Shown: in pieces, positions 23,651 through 32,963 of the stretch
How positions within the stretch are numbered: position 1 is the stretch's first letter
How the letters are laid out: the number at the start of each line of letters is the position of its first letter
NCBI RefSeq assembly: GCF_016632365.1
Contig: NZ_JAEPBH010000010.1
Location: 1 to 64,000 of the forward strand
Reading direction: 5' to 3'
DNA length: 64,000 bases
Source: Tenebrionibacter intestinalis
Lineage (GTDB): Bacteria; Pseudomonadota; Gammaproteobacteria; Enterobacterales; Enterobacteriaceae
Made by a program: the position numbers and the translations under genes
The notes under the pieces: generated by a model
The model's database searches: none
What the model was told of the DNA's origin: nothing
What the model saw: the letters and a program-made list of their open reading frames with translations, nothing else

Positions 23651-23673
23651 AAAAAAGCGCCAGACAGGCGCTT
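23651..23673 (-). terminator. ihfB rho-independent terminator
   Basis: The stem AAGCGCC (23655-23661) / GGCGCTT (23667-23673) has a 5-nt loop. The A-run at 23651-23656 gives a T-run on the minus strand. It lies about 180 bp after the ihfB stop and is separated from it by a decayed repeat element. Confidence 0.8.
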
Positions 23674-23760
23674 CAGATTAATGACAAAGCGGACAAAGCA
23701 TAGCCTTTGCCTTCTTTGTATTTATCAGATGAAAATCAACGCATCGATTTTTCTGATGTG
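23674..23760. repeat. Degraded copy of the MITE-like terminator-associated repeat
   Basis: It begins CAGATTAATGACAAAGC, the terminal repeat motif. It then keeps traces of the internal hairpins: CCTTCTTTGT at about 23709, then GAAAATCAA and GATTTTTC at about 23730-23753. The order is the same as in the intact copies at 38781 and 53483. No right end is recognisable. It abuts the ihfB terminator hairpin on the gene-proximal side. Confidence 0.6.
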
Positions 23761-23853
23761 CCTTCCCGACGTTTTGGGCCAGGAGAGTTTAACCCGGGGT
23801 TTAACAACGGCCTCAAAGCGCCCACTGGCGATTTTGTTGCCCAAACCCGCGGC

Positions 23854-24138
23854 TCAGGCATAAATATTGGCACGGTCGCGCAACTCTTTACCCGGTTTAA
23901 AGTGGGGAACGTATTTGCCTTCCAGTTCAACTTTATCACCGGTCTTCGGGTTACGGCCGACGCGCGGCGCGCGATAGTGTAAGGAGAAACTGCCAAATCC
24001 CCTGATTTCAATGCGCTCGCCCTCGGCAAGCGTAGAGGCCATATGCTCCAGCATTTCTTTTACCGCATCCTCAACTGTCCGGGCAGGGATATGAGAGTGC
24101 TGGCTGGCAAGTCTTTCTATCAATTCTGACTTGGTCAT
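23854..24138 (-). CDS. ihfB: Integration host factor subunit beta
   Basis: A 94-residue nucleoid protein that pairs with IhfA to bend DNA sharply at specific sites. The start [11 protein letters not shown] follows GGAGG at the proper distance; a 6-codon extension is rejected. The conserved arm [25 protein letters not shown] with the intercalating proline, and the C-terminal [13 protein letters not shown], are present. It lies downstream of rpsA as in E. coli, with a hairpin between them. Confidence 0.97.
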   Translation of the reverse strand: MTKSELIERLASQHSHIPARTVEDAVKEMLEHMASTLAEGERIEIRGFGSFSLHYRAPRVGRNPKTGDKVELEGKYVPHFKPGKELRDRANIYA

Positions 24139-24184
24139 GTATCCTCCATTTTCCATTCAGGCAATATGCTTGCATCTATCGAAC

Positions 24185-24206
24185 AAGGGCGGCCGAAGCC
24201 GCCCTT
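24185..24206 (-). terminator. rpsA-ihfB intergenic hairpin
   Basis: A perfect 9-bp stem AAGGGCGGC/GCCGCCCTT with a CGAA loop (TTCG in the RNA), 21 bp after the rpsA stop. The T-tract on the minus strand is poor (CTTGTTCG), so it may attenuate rather than stop transcription into ihfB, or stabilise the rpsA 3' end. Confidence 0.6.
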
Positions 24207-24226
24207 CGAAGTGCGCCAGGCCGAGA

Positions 24227-25900
24227 TTACTCGCCTTTAGCCGCTTTAAATGCTTCAGCCATAGCGTTGGAGAAGTTGCCTTCTTCCTGCTTGTTGTTCA
24301 CGGAAGCGATAGCGTCTTTCTCGTCAGCTTCATCTTTCGCACGAACGGACAGGCTGATTGCACGGTTTTTGCGATCGACGCCAGTGAACTTAGCTTCAAC
24401 GTCGTCGCCAACGCTCAGCACCTGGGTCGCGTCTTCAACGCGATCGCGAGAAGCTTCAGAAGCGCGCAGGTAGCCCTCAACGCCGTCAGCTAATTCAACT
24501 GTAGCACCTTTCGCGTCAACTGCAGTGACTTTACCCGTCACAATAGCGCCTTTCTTATTCAGCGCCACCCAGTTGTTGAACGGATCTTCCGCCAGTTGCT
24601 TAACGCCCAGGGAAATACGCTCGCGCTCTGCGTCAACCTGCAGAACAACTGCCGCGATTTCATCGCCTTTTTTGTATTCGCGAACGGCTTCTTCACCAGC
24701 CACGTTCCAGGAGATGTCGGACAGGTGAACCAGACCGTCGATGCCGCCGTCCAGGCCGATGAAGATACCAAAGTCAGTAATAGACTTGATTTTACCTTCA
24801 ACGCGATCGCCTTTGTTGTGGGTTTCAGCAAACTGCTGCCACGGGTTGTTTTTGCACTGCTTCAGGCCCAGAGAGATACGGCGACGTTCTTCGTCGATAT
24901 CCAGAACCATCACTTCCACTACATCGCCCACGTTAACCACTTTAGACGGGTGGATGTTTTTGTTGGTCCAGTCCATTTCGGAAACGTGCACCAGGCCTTC
25001 AACGCCTTCTTCGATTTCAACGAAGCAGCCGTAGTCGGTCAGGTTGGTCACACGGCCAGTCAGACGCGTGCCTTCCGGGTAGCGCTTAGCGATAGCGACC
25101 CACGGATCTTCGCCAAGCTGCTTCAGACCCAGAGAAACGCGGGTGCGCTCGCGATCGAATTTCAGCACCTTAACGGTGATTTCGTCGCCAACGTTCACGA
25201 TTTCGCTCGGATGCTTAACGCGCTTCCAGGCCATATCGGTGATGTGCAGCAGGCCGTCTACGCCGCCCAGATCCACGAAGGCGCCGTAGTCAGTGAGGTT
25301 CTTAACGATACCTTTAACTTCCATGCCTTCCTGCAGGTTTTCCAGCAGCTGATCGCGCTCTGCGCTGTTTTCAGATTCGATAACAGCACGGCGGGAAACA
25401 ACAACGTTGTTACGCTTCTGGTCGAGCTTGATTACTTTAAATTCCAGCTCTTTGCCTTCCAGGTGCAGAGTATCGCGAACCGGACGCACGTCTACCAGAG
25501 AGCCTGGCAGGAACGCGCGAATACCGTTCAGCTCAACAGTGAAGCCGCCCTTGACTTTGCCGTTGATAACGCCAGTAACCGTTTCAGCGTCCTCATAAGC
25601 TTTTTCCAGCGTGATCCACGCTTCGTGACGTTTCGCTTTTTCACGGGACAGCAAGGTTTCGCCGAAGCCGTCTTCTACGGCATCCAGAGCAACGTCAACT
25701 TCGTCGCCTACCTGAATTTCCAGTTCGCCCTGGGCGTTTTTGAACTGCTCAGCCGGAATGGCGGATTCAGATTTCAGACCGGCGTCAACCAGTACAACAT
25801 CTTTATCGATAGCAACAACAACACCGCGAACAATGGAACCCGGGCGGGTTTCGATTTCTTTCAGGGACTCTTCAAAGAGTTGAGCAAAAGATTCAGTCAT
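24227..25900 (-). CDS. rpsA: 30S ribosomal protein S1
   Basis: A 557-residue protein (E. coli 557) of six S1 RNA-binding domains. It recruits mRNA to the 30S subunit and unwinds structured leaders. The first two repeats (about 20-170) are divergent and bind the ribosome. The later ones carry the repeated pattern GxVxxxTDYGxFVxxxxxxxGLxHxS, for example [35 protein letters not shown] and [18 protein letters not shown]. The gene represses its own translation in E. coli through the leader at about 25901-26010. It is expected to be transcribed both from its own promoters and from cmk. Confidence 0.97.
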   Translation of the reverse strand: MTESFAQLFEESLKEIETRPGSIVRGVVVAIDKDVVLVDAGLKSESAIPAEQFKNAQGELEIQVGDEVDVALDAVEDGFGETLLSREKAKRHEAWITLEKAYEDAETVTGVINGKVKGGFTVELNGIRAFLPGSLVDVRPVRDTLHLEGKELEFKVIKLDQKRNNVVVSRRAVIESENSAERDQLLENLQEGMEVKGIVKNLTDYGAFVDLGGVDGLLHITDMAWKRVKHPSEIVNVGDEITVKVLKFDRERTRVSLGLKQLGEDPWVAIAKRYPEGTRLTGRVTNLTDYGCFVEIEEGVEGLVHVSEMDWTNKNIHPSKVVNVGDVVEVMVLDIDEERRRISLGLKQCKNNPWQQFAETHNKGDRVEGKIKSITDFGIFIGLDGGIDGLVHLSDISWNVAGEEAVREYKKGDEIAAVVLQVDAERERISLGVKQLAEDPFNNWVALNKKGAIVTGKVTAVDAKGATVELADGVEGYLRASEASRDRVEDATQVLSVGDDVEAKFTGVDRKNRAISLSVRAKDEADEKDAIASVNNKQEEGNFSNAMAEAFKAAKGE

Positions 25901-26012
25901 ATTGATAATCTTCAGGATTCTTCAATTTAACGTCCACCTGACATCATGTCGGATGGGGTTGTTTCACATGCCTGCTTACAATCCATTGCAGCAGGTACTC
26001 CTAATAAATGAA

Positions 26013-26039
26013 GCCCGAGGGTTAATTGTTCCCTCGGGC
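26013..26039 (-). terminator. cmk terminator hairpin
   Basis: The perfect 9-bp stem GCCCGAGGG/CCCTCGGGC with a 9-nt loop, 15 bp after the cmk stop, is followed on the minus strand by TTCATTTATT. It would separate cmk transcripts from the strongly expressed rpsA. Confidence 0.7.
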
Positions 26040-26054
26040 CCGCAAATACAATAA

Positions 26055-26741
26055 TCAGGCGAGCGCCAGCCTTTCGCGTGCGTAGTGTAGCGCCTTTTCA
26101 ATGACCTGCTCAATACTCATGCTGGTTGAATCCAGCACCAGGGCATCCTGCGCAGGCGCCAACGGCGCTACCGGCCGATTACGATCGCGATCGTCACGCT
26201 CTTTAATCTCGGCCAAAAGGTGCCCAAAGTTAACATTTATACCCTTTTCCTGCAACTGTAGCATACGACGGCGCGCGCGCTCTTCCGGTGAAGCGTCAAG
26301 AAAGATTTTTACCGGCGCATCGGGAAACACCACCGTCCCCATGTCGCGGCCATCGGCAATAAGCCCTGGCGCTTCACGGAAATTACGCTGACGGCGCAGC
26401 AGCGCCTCACGCACGCGCGCAAACGCGGCAACCCGGGATGCCGCGTTTGCCACATCCTGCGTACGGATTTCACCGCTTACGTCTTCGCCTTCAAGGATGA
26501 CCTTCAGCTCCTTTTCATGGGCCGCAAAACGTACGTCAAGATGGGCAGCAAGCGGCGCCAGCGCCTCTTCTGCCTCAAGATCGACCTGATGATGCAGCGC
26601 GGCCAGCGCCAACACGCGGTAAATCGCGCCGGAATCCAGCAGATGCCACTGGAGCGCGTCGGCAAGCGCTTTACACAGCGTGCCTTTGCCTGCGCCGCCG
26701 GGGCCGTCAACAGTAATTACCGGAACGGGGGCTGTTGTCAT
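26055..26741 (-). CDS. cmk: Cytidylate kinase
   Basis: A 228-residue P-loop kinase that phosphorylates CMP and dCMP. The start at [14 protein letters not shown] is supported by GAGGAGAAG just upstream and by E. coli length (227); a 17-codon extension is rejected. The P-loop [10 protein letters not shown] is at about residues 14-23. [11 protein letters not shown] is the CMP-binding segment and [15 protein letters not shown] contains the catalytic arginine. [12 protein letters not shown] is in the lid. In E. coli, ycaL separates aroA from cmk; here it is missing. Confidence 0.95.
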   Translation of the reverse strand: MTTAPVPVITVDGPGGAGKGTLCKALADALQWHLLDSGAIYRVLALAALHHQVDLEAEEALAPLAAHLDVRFAAHEKELKVILEGEDVSGEIRTQDVANAASRVAAFARVREALLRRQRNFREAPGLIADGRDMGTVVFPDAPVKIFLDASPEERARRRMLQLQEKGINVNFGHLLAEIKERDDRDRNRPVAPLAPAQDALVLDSTSMSIEQVIEKALHYARERLALA

Positions 26742-26803
26742 CGTCTTCTCCTCTGTACCTTCCGGCAAGCCATTCACATAAAGGGCTGCCATAAATGCCG
26801 CGC

Positions 26804-26809
26804 ATTATA
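26804..26809 (-). promoter_or_regulatory. Candidate cmk -10 element
   Basis: On the minus strand this is a perfect TATAAT, about 63 bp before the cmk ATG. At 17-bp spacing the -35 region is poor (AACGTT). A TTGACG lies too close, at 9 bp. This is a suggestion only. Confidence 0.35.
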
Positions 26810-26920
26810 CGCCCCCAGCGTCAACAAACGTTACTTTTCAACAAAAATATCCATTTCGCCGGCTTGCGTGCAGGAGATAAACGCAGGCTAACGGGGGAAG
26901 TAACGAAGCCGCGCGCAAGG

Positions 26921-26944
26921 CCGACGCCTGCATTCAGGCGTCGG
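26921..26944 (-). terminator. aroA terminator hairpin
   Basis: The perfect 10-bp stem CCGACGCCTG/CAGGCGTCGG with a 4-nt loop begins 8 bp after the aroA stop. The following minus-strand bases contain few T residues, so the hairpin is strong but the terminator is imperfect. Confidence 0.6.
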
Positions 26945-26951
26945 TGAAGCC

Positions 26952-28238
26952 TCAGGCCGGCGTCGAAATACGCGCCAGTTGCTCAAAGTAATCGGGGAAG
27001 GTTTTTGCGGTGCATTTCGGATCGAGAATAGTCACCGGCGTATCGGACAGCGCTACCAGCGAAAAGCACATCGCCATACGGTGATCGTTCCAGGTGCCGA
27101 TTTGCGCATGCAACAGGCGCGCCGGCGGCGTCACACGGATATAGTCGCGCCCTTCTTCCACCTCAGCCCCAACTTTGCGTAATTCGGTTGCCATAGCAAA
27201 CAGGCGATCGGTTTCTTTTACACGCCAGTTATAGATATTGCGAAGCGTCGTCGTACCGGCGGCAAACAATGCCGTGGTAGCGATGGTCATCGCCGCATCC
27301 GGGATGTGGTTCATATCCATATCAATGGCATTAAGCTCGCCGCGCGTACAGGCGATAAAATCTTCGCCCCAGGTTACGGTCGCCCCCATTTTTTCCAATA
27401 CATCGGCAAAGCGGATATCGCCCTGCACGCTGTTACGGCCAATACCTGTTACTGTTACCGTACCGCCTTTAATCGCCGCCGCCGCAAGAAAATAAGAGGC
27501 AGAAGACGCATCCCCTTCCACCAGATACTCCCCAGGCGAGCGATACTGCTGTTTGCCGCGCACCACAAAGCGCTGATAGCGCTGGTTTTCCACTTCAACG
27601 CCAAAGGTTTTCATCAGATGCAGCGTGATATCAATATAGGGTTTTGACACCAGCTCACCTTTAATAGCGATAACGGTGTCCTGCATCGCCAGCGGCGCGG
27701 TCATCAGCAATGCGGTGAGAAACTGGCTTGATACGCTGCCGTCTACCTCCAGATTACCGCCGCTAAAGCCGCCGCGCAGACGCAACGGCGGATAGTGCTG
27801 TTGTTCCAGATAATCAATCTGCGCGCCGCCCTGGCGCAACGCATCCACTAAATGGCCGATTGGACGCTCTTTCATACGCGGCTCGCCGGTCAGTACGATA
27901 TCGTTATGGCCAAGGCACAGCGCGGCCGCCAGCGGGCGCATGGCCGTACCGGCATTGCCGAGGAACAGCGACAGCTCGCCGCTGGCGCGCAGAGGGCCGC
28001 CAACGCCGGTCACTTCGCAGCGGGTGCGATCGGCAGAAAGCGCATAGTTTACGCCCAGCGCCTGCAGCGCATTAAGCATATGGCGCACGTCATCGCTGTC
28101 GAGCAGGTTCGTCAACACAGTCGTGCCGTGAGCAAGCGCCGCCAGCAGCAGCGCACGGTTGGAAACACTTTTTGAACCGGGAAGGTGGATAACGCCGTCA
28201 ACACGGGCGATGGGCTGAATAGTCAGGGATGCCTGCAT
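26952..28238 (-). CDS. aroA: EPSP synthase (3-phosphoshikimate 1-carboxyvinyltransferase)
   Basis: A 428-residue enzyme of the shikimate pathway that joins PEP to shikimate-3-phosphate. Near the N-terminus, [20 protein letters not shown] carries the active-site lysine and serine. [19 protein letters not shown] (about residues 91-109) has the glyphosate-contact glycine and the proline of a sensitive class I enzyme. [17 protein letters not shown] follows. Late motifs include the catalytic aspartate in DAAMTIA and WRVKETDRL. It lies 65 bp after serC in the conserved serC-aroA operon, which links serine/pyridoxal and aromatic synthesis. Confidence 0.97.
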   Translation of the reverse strand: MQASLTIQPIARVDGVIHLPGSKSVSNRALLLAALAHGTTVLTNLLDSDDVRHMLNALQALGVNYALSADRTRCEVTGVGGPLRASGELSLFLGNAGTAMRPLAAALCLGHNDIVLTGEPRMKERPIGHLVDALRQGGAQIDYLEQQHYPPLRLRGGFSGGNLEVDGSVSSQFLTALLMTAPLAMQDTVIAIKGELVSKPYIDITLHLMKTFGVEVENQRYQRFVVRGKQQYRSPGEYLVEGDASSASYFLAAAAIKGGTVTVTGIGRNSVQGDIRFADVLEKMGATVTWGEDFIACTRGELNAIDMDMNHIPDAAMTIATTALFAAGTTTLRNIYNWRVKETDRLFAMATELRKVGAEVEEGRDYIRVTPPARLLHAQIGTWNDHRMAMCFSLVALSDTPVTILDPKCTAKTFPDYFEQLARISTPA

Positions 28239-28303
28239 GTAACAAAAACTCTCGCTAAAACGGGGAACACCCGCGCCTTACGGCGCGAGAAGAAAAACAA
28301 GAC

Positions 28304-29392
28304 TTAACCGTGACGGCGTTCAAAATCAACCATAAAGTCAGTCAACGCCTGGACGCCCGCCAGCGGCATCGCGTTATAGATAGAAGCCCGCATACCGCCT
28401 ACCGCACGGTGTCCTTTAAGCGCGTGCAGGCCTGCGGCAAAAGACGCCTCAAGGAAAAGATCGTCAAGCCGACTATCCGCCAGTTGAAAAGGCACGTTCA
28501 TGCGCGAGCGGTTAGCCGTTGCGACATCGTTGCGATAGAAGTCGCTGCGGTCAATAGTGCCGTAGAGCAGATCGGCTTTTTGCTGGTTTATCTTGTCTAT
28601 CGCGGCAACGCCGCCGTTCTGCTTAAGCCACTTAAAGACCAGCCCCGCCAGATACCAGGCAAAGGTCGGCGGCGTATTGAACATGGAGTCATTATCATTT
28701 AATACGGTGTAATCAAGTATCGACGGGCAGGCGACGCTAGCCTTGCCGAGCAGGTCATCACGCACGATAACCAGCGTCAGCCCCGCCGGACCAATATTTT
28801 TCTGCGCGCCGGCATAGATAACGCCAAAGCGGCTGACGTCAACAGGGCTTGAAAGAATGGTTGAAGAAAAATCGGCAGCCACTACGGTATCGGAACCAAA
28901 ATCCGGCATCTCATCAATAGCGATGCCGTCAATGGTTTCATTCGGACAATAGTGAACAAACGCCGCCTCATCGGAAAGCTGCCAGTCGCGCATAGGCTTC
29001 AGGGCGCGCTTGCCGTCGACGATGATTTTAGGATCGATAACGTTCGGGGTGAGGTACTTTTTAGCTTCTTTTATCGCGCTGGCCGCCCAGTAGCCGCCGT
29101 CAACATAATCGGCAGTTGTTTTATCGCCCAGCAGGTTGAGCGGCAGCGCCGCAAACTGGCCGCGTCCGCCGCCGTGGCAGAATAATACGCGGTAATTTGC
29201 AGGAATATGCATCAAATCGCGCAAATCGCGCTCAGCGTCTTCTGCGACCTGAATAAACGCTTTGCCGCGGTGGCTAATTTCCATTACGGAGGTTCCCAGC
29301 CCGTGCCAGTCGCGAAGCTCCTGCTGTGCCAGTTTGAGTACATCTGCCGGAAGCATTGCCGGCCCCGAGCTAAAGTTGTAGACCTGAGTCAT
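28304..29392 (-). CDS. serC: Phosphoserine aminotransferase
   Basis: A 362-residue PLP enzyme (E. coli 362) that makes phosphoserine from 3-phosphohydroxypyruvate. It also acts in pyridoxal phosphate synthesis on 4-phosphohydroxythreonine. The start [15 protein letters not shown] is chosen over a GTG four codons upstream because of length and the AGGG before the ATG. Substrate and cofactor motifs include [12 protein letters not shown], the PLP lysine in [13 protein letters not shown] (about 198) and RASIYNAMP at the end. The promoter must lie within the ycaP remnant and the 190 bp after it. Confidence 0.96.
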   Translation of the reverse strand: MTQVYNFSSGPAMLPADVLKLAQQELRDWHGLGTSVMEISHRGKAFIQVAEDAERDLRDLMHIPANYRVLFCHGGGRGQFAALPLNLLGDKTTADYVDGGYWAASAIKEAKKYLTPNVIDPKIIVDGKRALKPMRDWQLSDEAAFVHYCPNETIDGIAIDEMPDFGSDTVVAADFSSTILSSPVDVSRFGVIYAGAQKNIGPAGLTLVIVRDDLLGKASVACPSILDYTVLNDNDSMFNTPPTFAWYLAGLVFKWLKQNGGVAAIDKINQQKADLLYGTIDRSDFYRNDVATANRSRMNVPFQLADSRLDDLFLEASFAAGLHALKGHRAVGGMRASIYNAMPLAGVQALTDFMVDFERRHG

Positions 29393-29582
29393 TTCCCTCA
29401 CCACGTATCAAAGCGATTTATTTTTTCTGTAGATATCGGTTTTATCATTCGCCGCGGGCGCCTGCAACGGGTAATACCCGGGGGAACCCGGTTGCGCATC
29501 CGCGCATGCCGAATATCACTCCAGAAAAAACGCATAACACAGAATTATTCGCGGTCAGGTAACGCGTAGCGCCCGGCTGGCA

Positions 29583-29760
29583 TGACACAGCCGTCAGGAT
29601 CATAATGACTTCAAAAAGCGAAAGCCGGCGCACGACGCGTCGCCGCGTAATCTTCAGGAAAATAAAAGCCAGTAAGGCGCTGTAAACGCAACGCCACTTC
29701 AGGCAGAAAATCAACGGAGAGTGGCTCAAAGGCCATACCGTGCGTATCGAAAGGTTTCAT
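29583..29760 (-). pseudogene. ycaP: ycaP remnant (DUF421 membrane protein), frameshifted and truncated
   Basis: E. coli ycaP (about 230 codons) stands between serC and ycaO on the serC strand. Here the first 25 codons are intact with a GGAG before the ATG at 29760. They read MKPFDTHGMAFEPLSVDFLP, then EVALR (E. coli: MKAFDLHRMAFDKVPFDFLG, EVALR). One extra base at 29685 then shifts the frame. The next frame continues the homology: YSALLAFIFLKITRRRVVRR, then LSLFEVIMILT, aligning with LYTFVLVFLFLKMTGRRGVR and MSLFEVLIILT. After that nothing matches, so roughly the last 170 codons are gone. Confidence 0.85.
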
Positions 29761-29894
29761 TGCTCACTCCAGGCCTGCGCTTTACCTGTCAGCATAGCGG
29801 AAGTTTATTTACCGCTGTGGCGGCTGAAGATGGCGTGGATATCATAAAATCCGTATCATTGCGCGCTTCGCGTACGCCAATAAGTGGACAGGTT

Positions 29895-31658
29895 ATGACT
29901 CAAACATTCATTCCCGGCAAAGATGCCGCGCTGGAAGATTCTATCGCACGCTTTCAGCAGCAGTTAGCCTCTCTCGGATTTCATATAGAAGAAGCCTCCT
30001 GGCTCAATCCGGTGCCCAACGTCTGGTCAGTACATATTCGCGATAAAGCGTGCGCGCTGTGCTTTACCAACGGCAAAGGCGCCACAAAAAAAGCCGCGCT
30101 CGCCTCAGCGCTGGGCGAATATTTTGAACGCCTTTCCACCAACTATTTTTTTGCCGATTTCTGGTTAGGCGAGCAGCGGGCCAGCGCGCCATTTGTACAT
30201 TACCCCAACGAGCGCTGGTTCCCACTGCCGGAAGACGACAGCCTGCCGGCAGGTATCCTCGACGACCGCCTGCGCGCGTTTTACGACCCGGACAATGCCT
30301 TAACGGCATCTATGCTGGTCGATCTGCAAACCGGCAACAGCGCGCGCGGCATCTGCGCCCTGCCGTTTACCCGCCAGTCAGACCAGCAAAAGGTCTATAT
30401 TCCGATGAATATCGTCGGCAACCTGTACGTTTCTAACGGAATGGCCGCAGGCAACACCGCCAATGAAGCACGGGTCCAGGGTCTATCGGAAGTATTCGAA
30501 CGCCATATTAAAAACCGCATTATCGCCGAAAGCATCAGCCTGCCGACAATCCCGCCCGAGGTCATGGCGCGCTATCCGGGCGTGGTGGCGTCTGTTGAAA
30601 AACTGGAAGCGGAAGGTTTCCCGATTTTTGCCTATGACGGCTCGCTTGGCGGGACGTATCCGGTTATCTGCGTGGTGTTGTTTAATCCACAAAACAGCAC
30701 CTGCTTTGCTTCTTTTGGCGCTCATCCAGACTTTGGCGTAGCGCTGGAGCGCACGGTCACAGAGCTGCTGCAGGGCCGTAGCCTGAAAGATCTGGACGTG
30801 TTTACATCCCCCACCTTTGATGATGAAGAAGTCGCCGAGCATGCGAATCTGGAAACCCACTTTATTGACTCCAGCGGCCTGATATCCTGGGATATGTTCA
30901 GGCAGGATGCCGATTATCCTTTCGTGGACTGGGATTTTTCAGGCACCACGGAACAGGAATTCGCCACGCTGATGGCTATCTTCGCCAAAGAAGATAAGGA
31001 AGTCTACATCGCCGACTACGAACACCTTGGCGTTTATGCCTGCCGTATTCTGGTGCCCGGCATGTCCGACATTTATCCGGCGGAAGATTTGTGGTTGGCT
31101 AACAACAATATGGGCAACCCTCTGCGTGAAACTATCCTCAGCCTGCCAGACAGCAAATGGGAACCACAGGCCTATTTACGTCTGATTGAGCGGTTTGACG
31201 ACGAAGGGCTGGACGACTTCACCCGCGTGCGCGAATTACTGGGCCTGGCCACCGGAAAAGACAACGGCTGGTACACGCTGCGAATTGGCGAGCTTAAGGC
31301 CCTGCTGGCGCTTGCCGGCGGCGATCGTGAGCAGGCGCTTATCTGGACAGAATGGACGATGGAGTTTAACGCCTCTGTCTTTAGCGAGGCGCGCGCCCGC
31401 TTCTACCGTTGCCTGCATACGCTGCTGCTGCTTGCACAGGAAGTTGACCGCGATCCGCAGCAATATCGCCACGCGTTTATCCGTATGTTCGGCGCGCAAA
31501 CGGTTGATGCCGCCAGCGCCGCTATCAGTGGCGAAGCGCCATTTTGGGGGCTGGCGGCAGTGGATAGCCATCTCCAGGCCTTCCCGGCTCACCAGGCCCT
31601 GCTTGAGGCATGGGATAAGTTACAACGCGCTAAGGCCAAATTTTGGAAAACCAGGTAA
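29895..31658 (+). CDS. ycaO: YcaO, RimO-dependent S12 methylthiolation factor
   Basis: A 587-residue protein matching E. coli YcaO (586). In E. coli it assists RimO in beta-methylthiolation of Asp88 of ribosomal protein S12. It also belongs to the ATP-dependent YcaO cyclodehydratase superfamily. The start MTQTFIPGKDAALEDS is conserved; the open frame extends 58 codons upstream without homology. Characteristic blocks include FTNGKGATKKAALASALGE and EYFERLSTNYFFADFW, then ARVQGLSEVFERH and FAYDGSLGGTYPV. The C-terminal part is the TPR-like extension typical of this non-azoline clade. It is the gene upstream of focA, is closed by its own terminator, and is divergent from serC. Confidence 0.95.
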   Translation: MTQTFIPGKDAALEDSIARFQQQLASLGFHIEEASWLNPVPNVWSVHIRDKACALCFTNGKGATKKAALASALGEYFERLSTNYFFADFWLGEQRASAPFVHYPNERWFPLPEDDSLPAGILDDRLRAFYDPDNALTASMLVDLQTGNSARGICALPFTRQSDQQKVYIPMNIVGNLYVSNGMAAGNTANEARVQGLSEVFERHIKNRIIAESISLPTIPPEVMARYPGVVASVEKLEAEGFPIFAYDGSLGGTYPVICVVLFNPQNSTCFASFGAHPDFGVALERTVTELLQGRSLKDLDVFTSPTFDDEEVAEHANLETHFIDSSGLISWDMFRQDADYPFVDWDFSGTTEQEFATLMAIFAKEDKEVYIADYEHLGVYACRILVPGMSDIYPAEDLWLANNNMGNPLRETILSLPDSKWEPQAYLRLIERFDDEGLDDFTRVRELLGLATGKDNGWYTLRIGELKALLALAGGDREQALIWTEWTMEFNASVFSEARARFYRCLHTLLLLAQEVDRDPQQYRHAFIRMFGAQTVDAASAAISGEAPFWGLAAVDSHLQAFPAHQALLEAWDKLQRAKAKFWKTR

Positions 31659-31703
31659 TATCCTCAATTACTCCCTTTGAGGTATATTAATTTTTGCTAT
31701 ATT

Positions 31704-31730
31704 ACGGGGCAACTTCTTTGCCCCGTTTTT
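31704..31730 (+). terminator. ycaO rho-independent terminator
   Basis: The perfect 9-bp stem ACGGGGCAA/TTGCCCCGT has a 5-nt loop and a T5 run followed by ATTTT. It begins 46 bp after the ycaO stop. Confidence 0.88.
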
Positions 31731-32056
31731 ATTTTCTTGCCGACAAACAAAGAATGTAAATAACACGTTAAATGTAAGTTATTTTTTATTTGGCTTACCT
31801 GGGTAAAAGTTGTTCCCCATCGTCAAATGATAAATATATTTAACCTTACATGGAGGTGCCAAACGTTAAATTTCAACTTGAAACATAAAATTTAAAATTT
31901 ATTTTTATTAAATAAATTAAATACTTATGCTGGAAATGTGTATTATGCGTACATTTTTCAGTCTCTTCAGCCTGGCGAAATATGATCTGCATCAAATTTT
32001 CATTTATAATGCTTTGTTAGTATCGTTTCGCCGAATTTAATTAAGAGAGAGTTAGT
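31731..32056 (+). promoter_or_regulatory. focA-pflB promoter region with FNR box
   Basis: An AT-rich 326-bp region. ATGAT-CTGC-ATCAA at 31982-31995 is a near-consensus FNR site (TTGAT-N4-ATCAA). Downstream are TATAATGCTTTGTTAGTAT (TATAAT at 32005-32010, TAGTAT at 32018-32023) and GAGAGAGTTA before the GTG start. This tail matches the E. coli focA promoter closely, as I remember it. With FNR at -41.5 the transcript would start near 32030, using the second hexamer. Anaerobic induction by FNR, and probably by ArcA, is expected. Confidence 0.75.
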
Positions 32057-32914
32057 GTGAAAGCTGACAACCCTTTTGATCTTTTACTGCCACCCGCTAT
32101 GGCGAAGGTTGCCGAGCAAGCCGGTGTCTATAAGGCAACGAAACAACCGCTAACCACGTTTTTTCTGGCGATTACCGCAGGCGTTTTTATTTCTATTGCG
32201 TTTGTTTTCTATATTACCGCCACAACCGGCACGGCTGGCGTCCCCTTCGGTATCGCAAAACTTATCGGCGGCATCTGCTTTTCCCTTGGTTTGATTCTGT
32301 GCGTCATCTGTGGCGCGGATCTGTTTACCTCCACGGTGCTGATTGTCGTCGCGAAAGCCAGCGGTCACATTAGCTGGGGAACGCTGCTAAAAAACTGGGT
32401 GAATGTTTATATTGGCAATCTGGTAGGCGCGCTGCTTTTTGTGCTGCTTATCTGGCTTTCAGGGCAGCATATGGCAGCCAACGGCGGCTGGGGGCTTAAC
32501 GTGCTACAGACCGCCGATCATAAAATGCATCATACTTTTATTGAGGCCGTTTGCCTCGGCATACTGGCTAATCTGATGGTCTGTCTCGCAGTATGGATGA
32601 GTTATTCCGGCCACAGCCTCATGGACAAGGCGCTTATTATGGTGCTGCCGGTAGCAATGTTCGTCGCCAGCGGTTTTGAGCACAGCATTGCGAACATGTT
32701 TATGATTCCGCTGGGCATCGTGATTCGCGATTTTAGTACGCCGGATTTCTGGCACGCCATCGGTGCCTCTGCGAACGATTTTTCACATCTGACCGTTATG
32801 AACTTCATCACCGTTAACCTGATTCCGGTAACTATCGGCAATATCATTGGTGGCGGGTTGCTGGTCGGATTGACATACTGGGTTATTTACCTGCGCGATG
32901 GCGATAATCACTAA
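32057..32914 (+). CDS. focA: Formate channel FocA
   Basis: A 285-residue formate-nitrite transporter family protein, the E. coli length, forming a pentameric inner-membrane channel with six helices per subunit. It exports and re-imports the formate made by PflB. The start is GTG (GTGAAAGCTGAC), preceded by AGAGAGAG. Conserved pore motifs include [11 protein letters not shown] and the gating histidine in [12 protein letters not shown] (about 209). The N-terminal helix [15 protein letters not shown] is the part that interacts with PflB in E. coli. The gene is 49 bp upstream of pflB in one operon. Confidence 0.96.
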   Translation: MKADNPFDLLLPPAMAKVAEQAGVYKATKQPLTTFFLAITAGVFISIAFVFYITATTGTAGVPFGIAKLIGGICFSLGLILCVICGADLFTSTVLIVVAKASGHISWGTLLKNWVNVYIGNLVGALLFVLLIWLSGQHMAANGGWGLNVLQTADHKMHHTFIEAVCLGILANLMVCLAVWMSYSGHSLMDKALIMVLPVAMFVASGFEHSIANMFMIPLGIVIRDFSTPDFWHAIGASANDFSHLTVMNFITVNLIPVTIGNIIGGGLLVGLTYWVIYLRDGDNH

Positions 32915-32963
32915 GTTACCGTTGCCAGTAAATCGAAATTCCACATTAGAAGGTAGGTGTTAC

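Noticed and set aside
24596-25930. A 444-codon open frame on the strand opposite rpsA
   Set aside because: Pure antisense shadow: the repeated S1 domains and strong codon bias keep stops out of this frame. There is no start signal, and the composition is unlike a folded protein.
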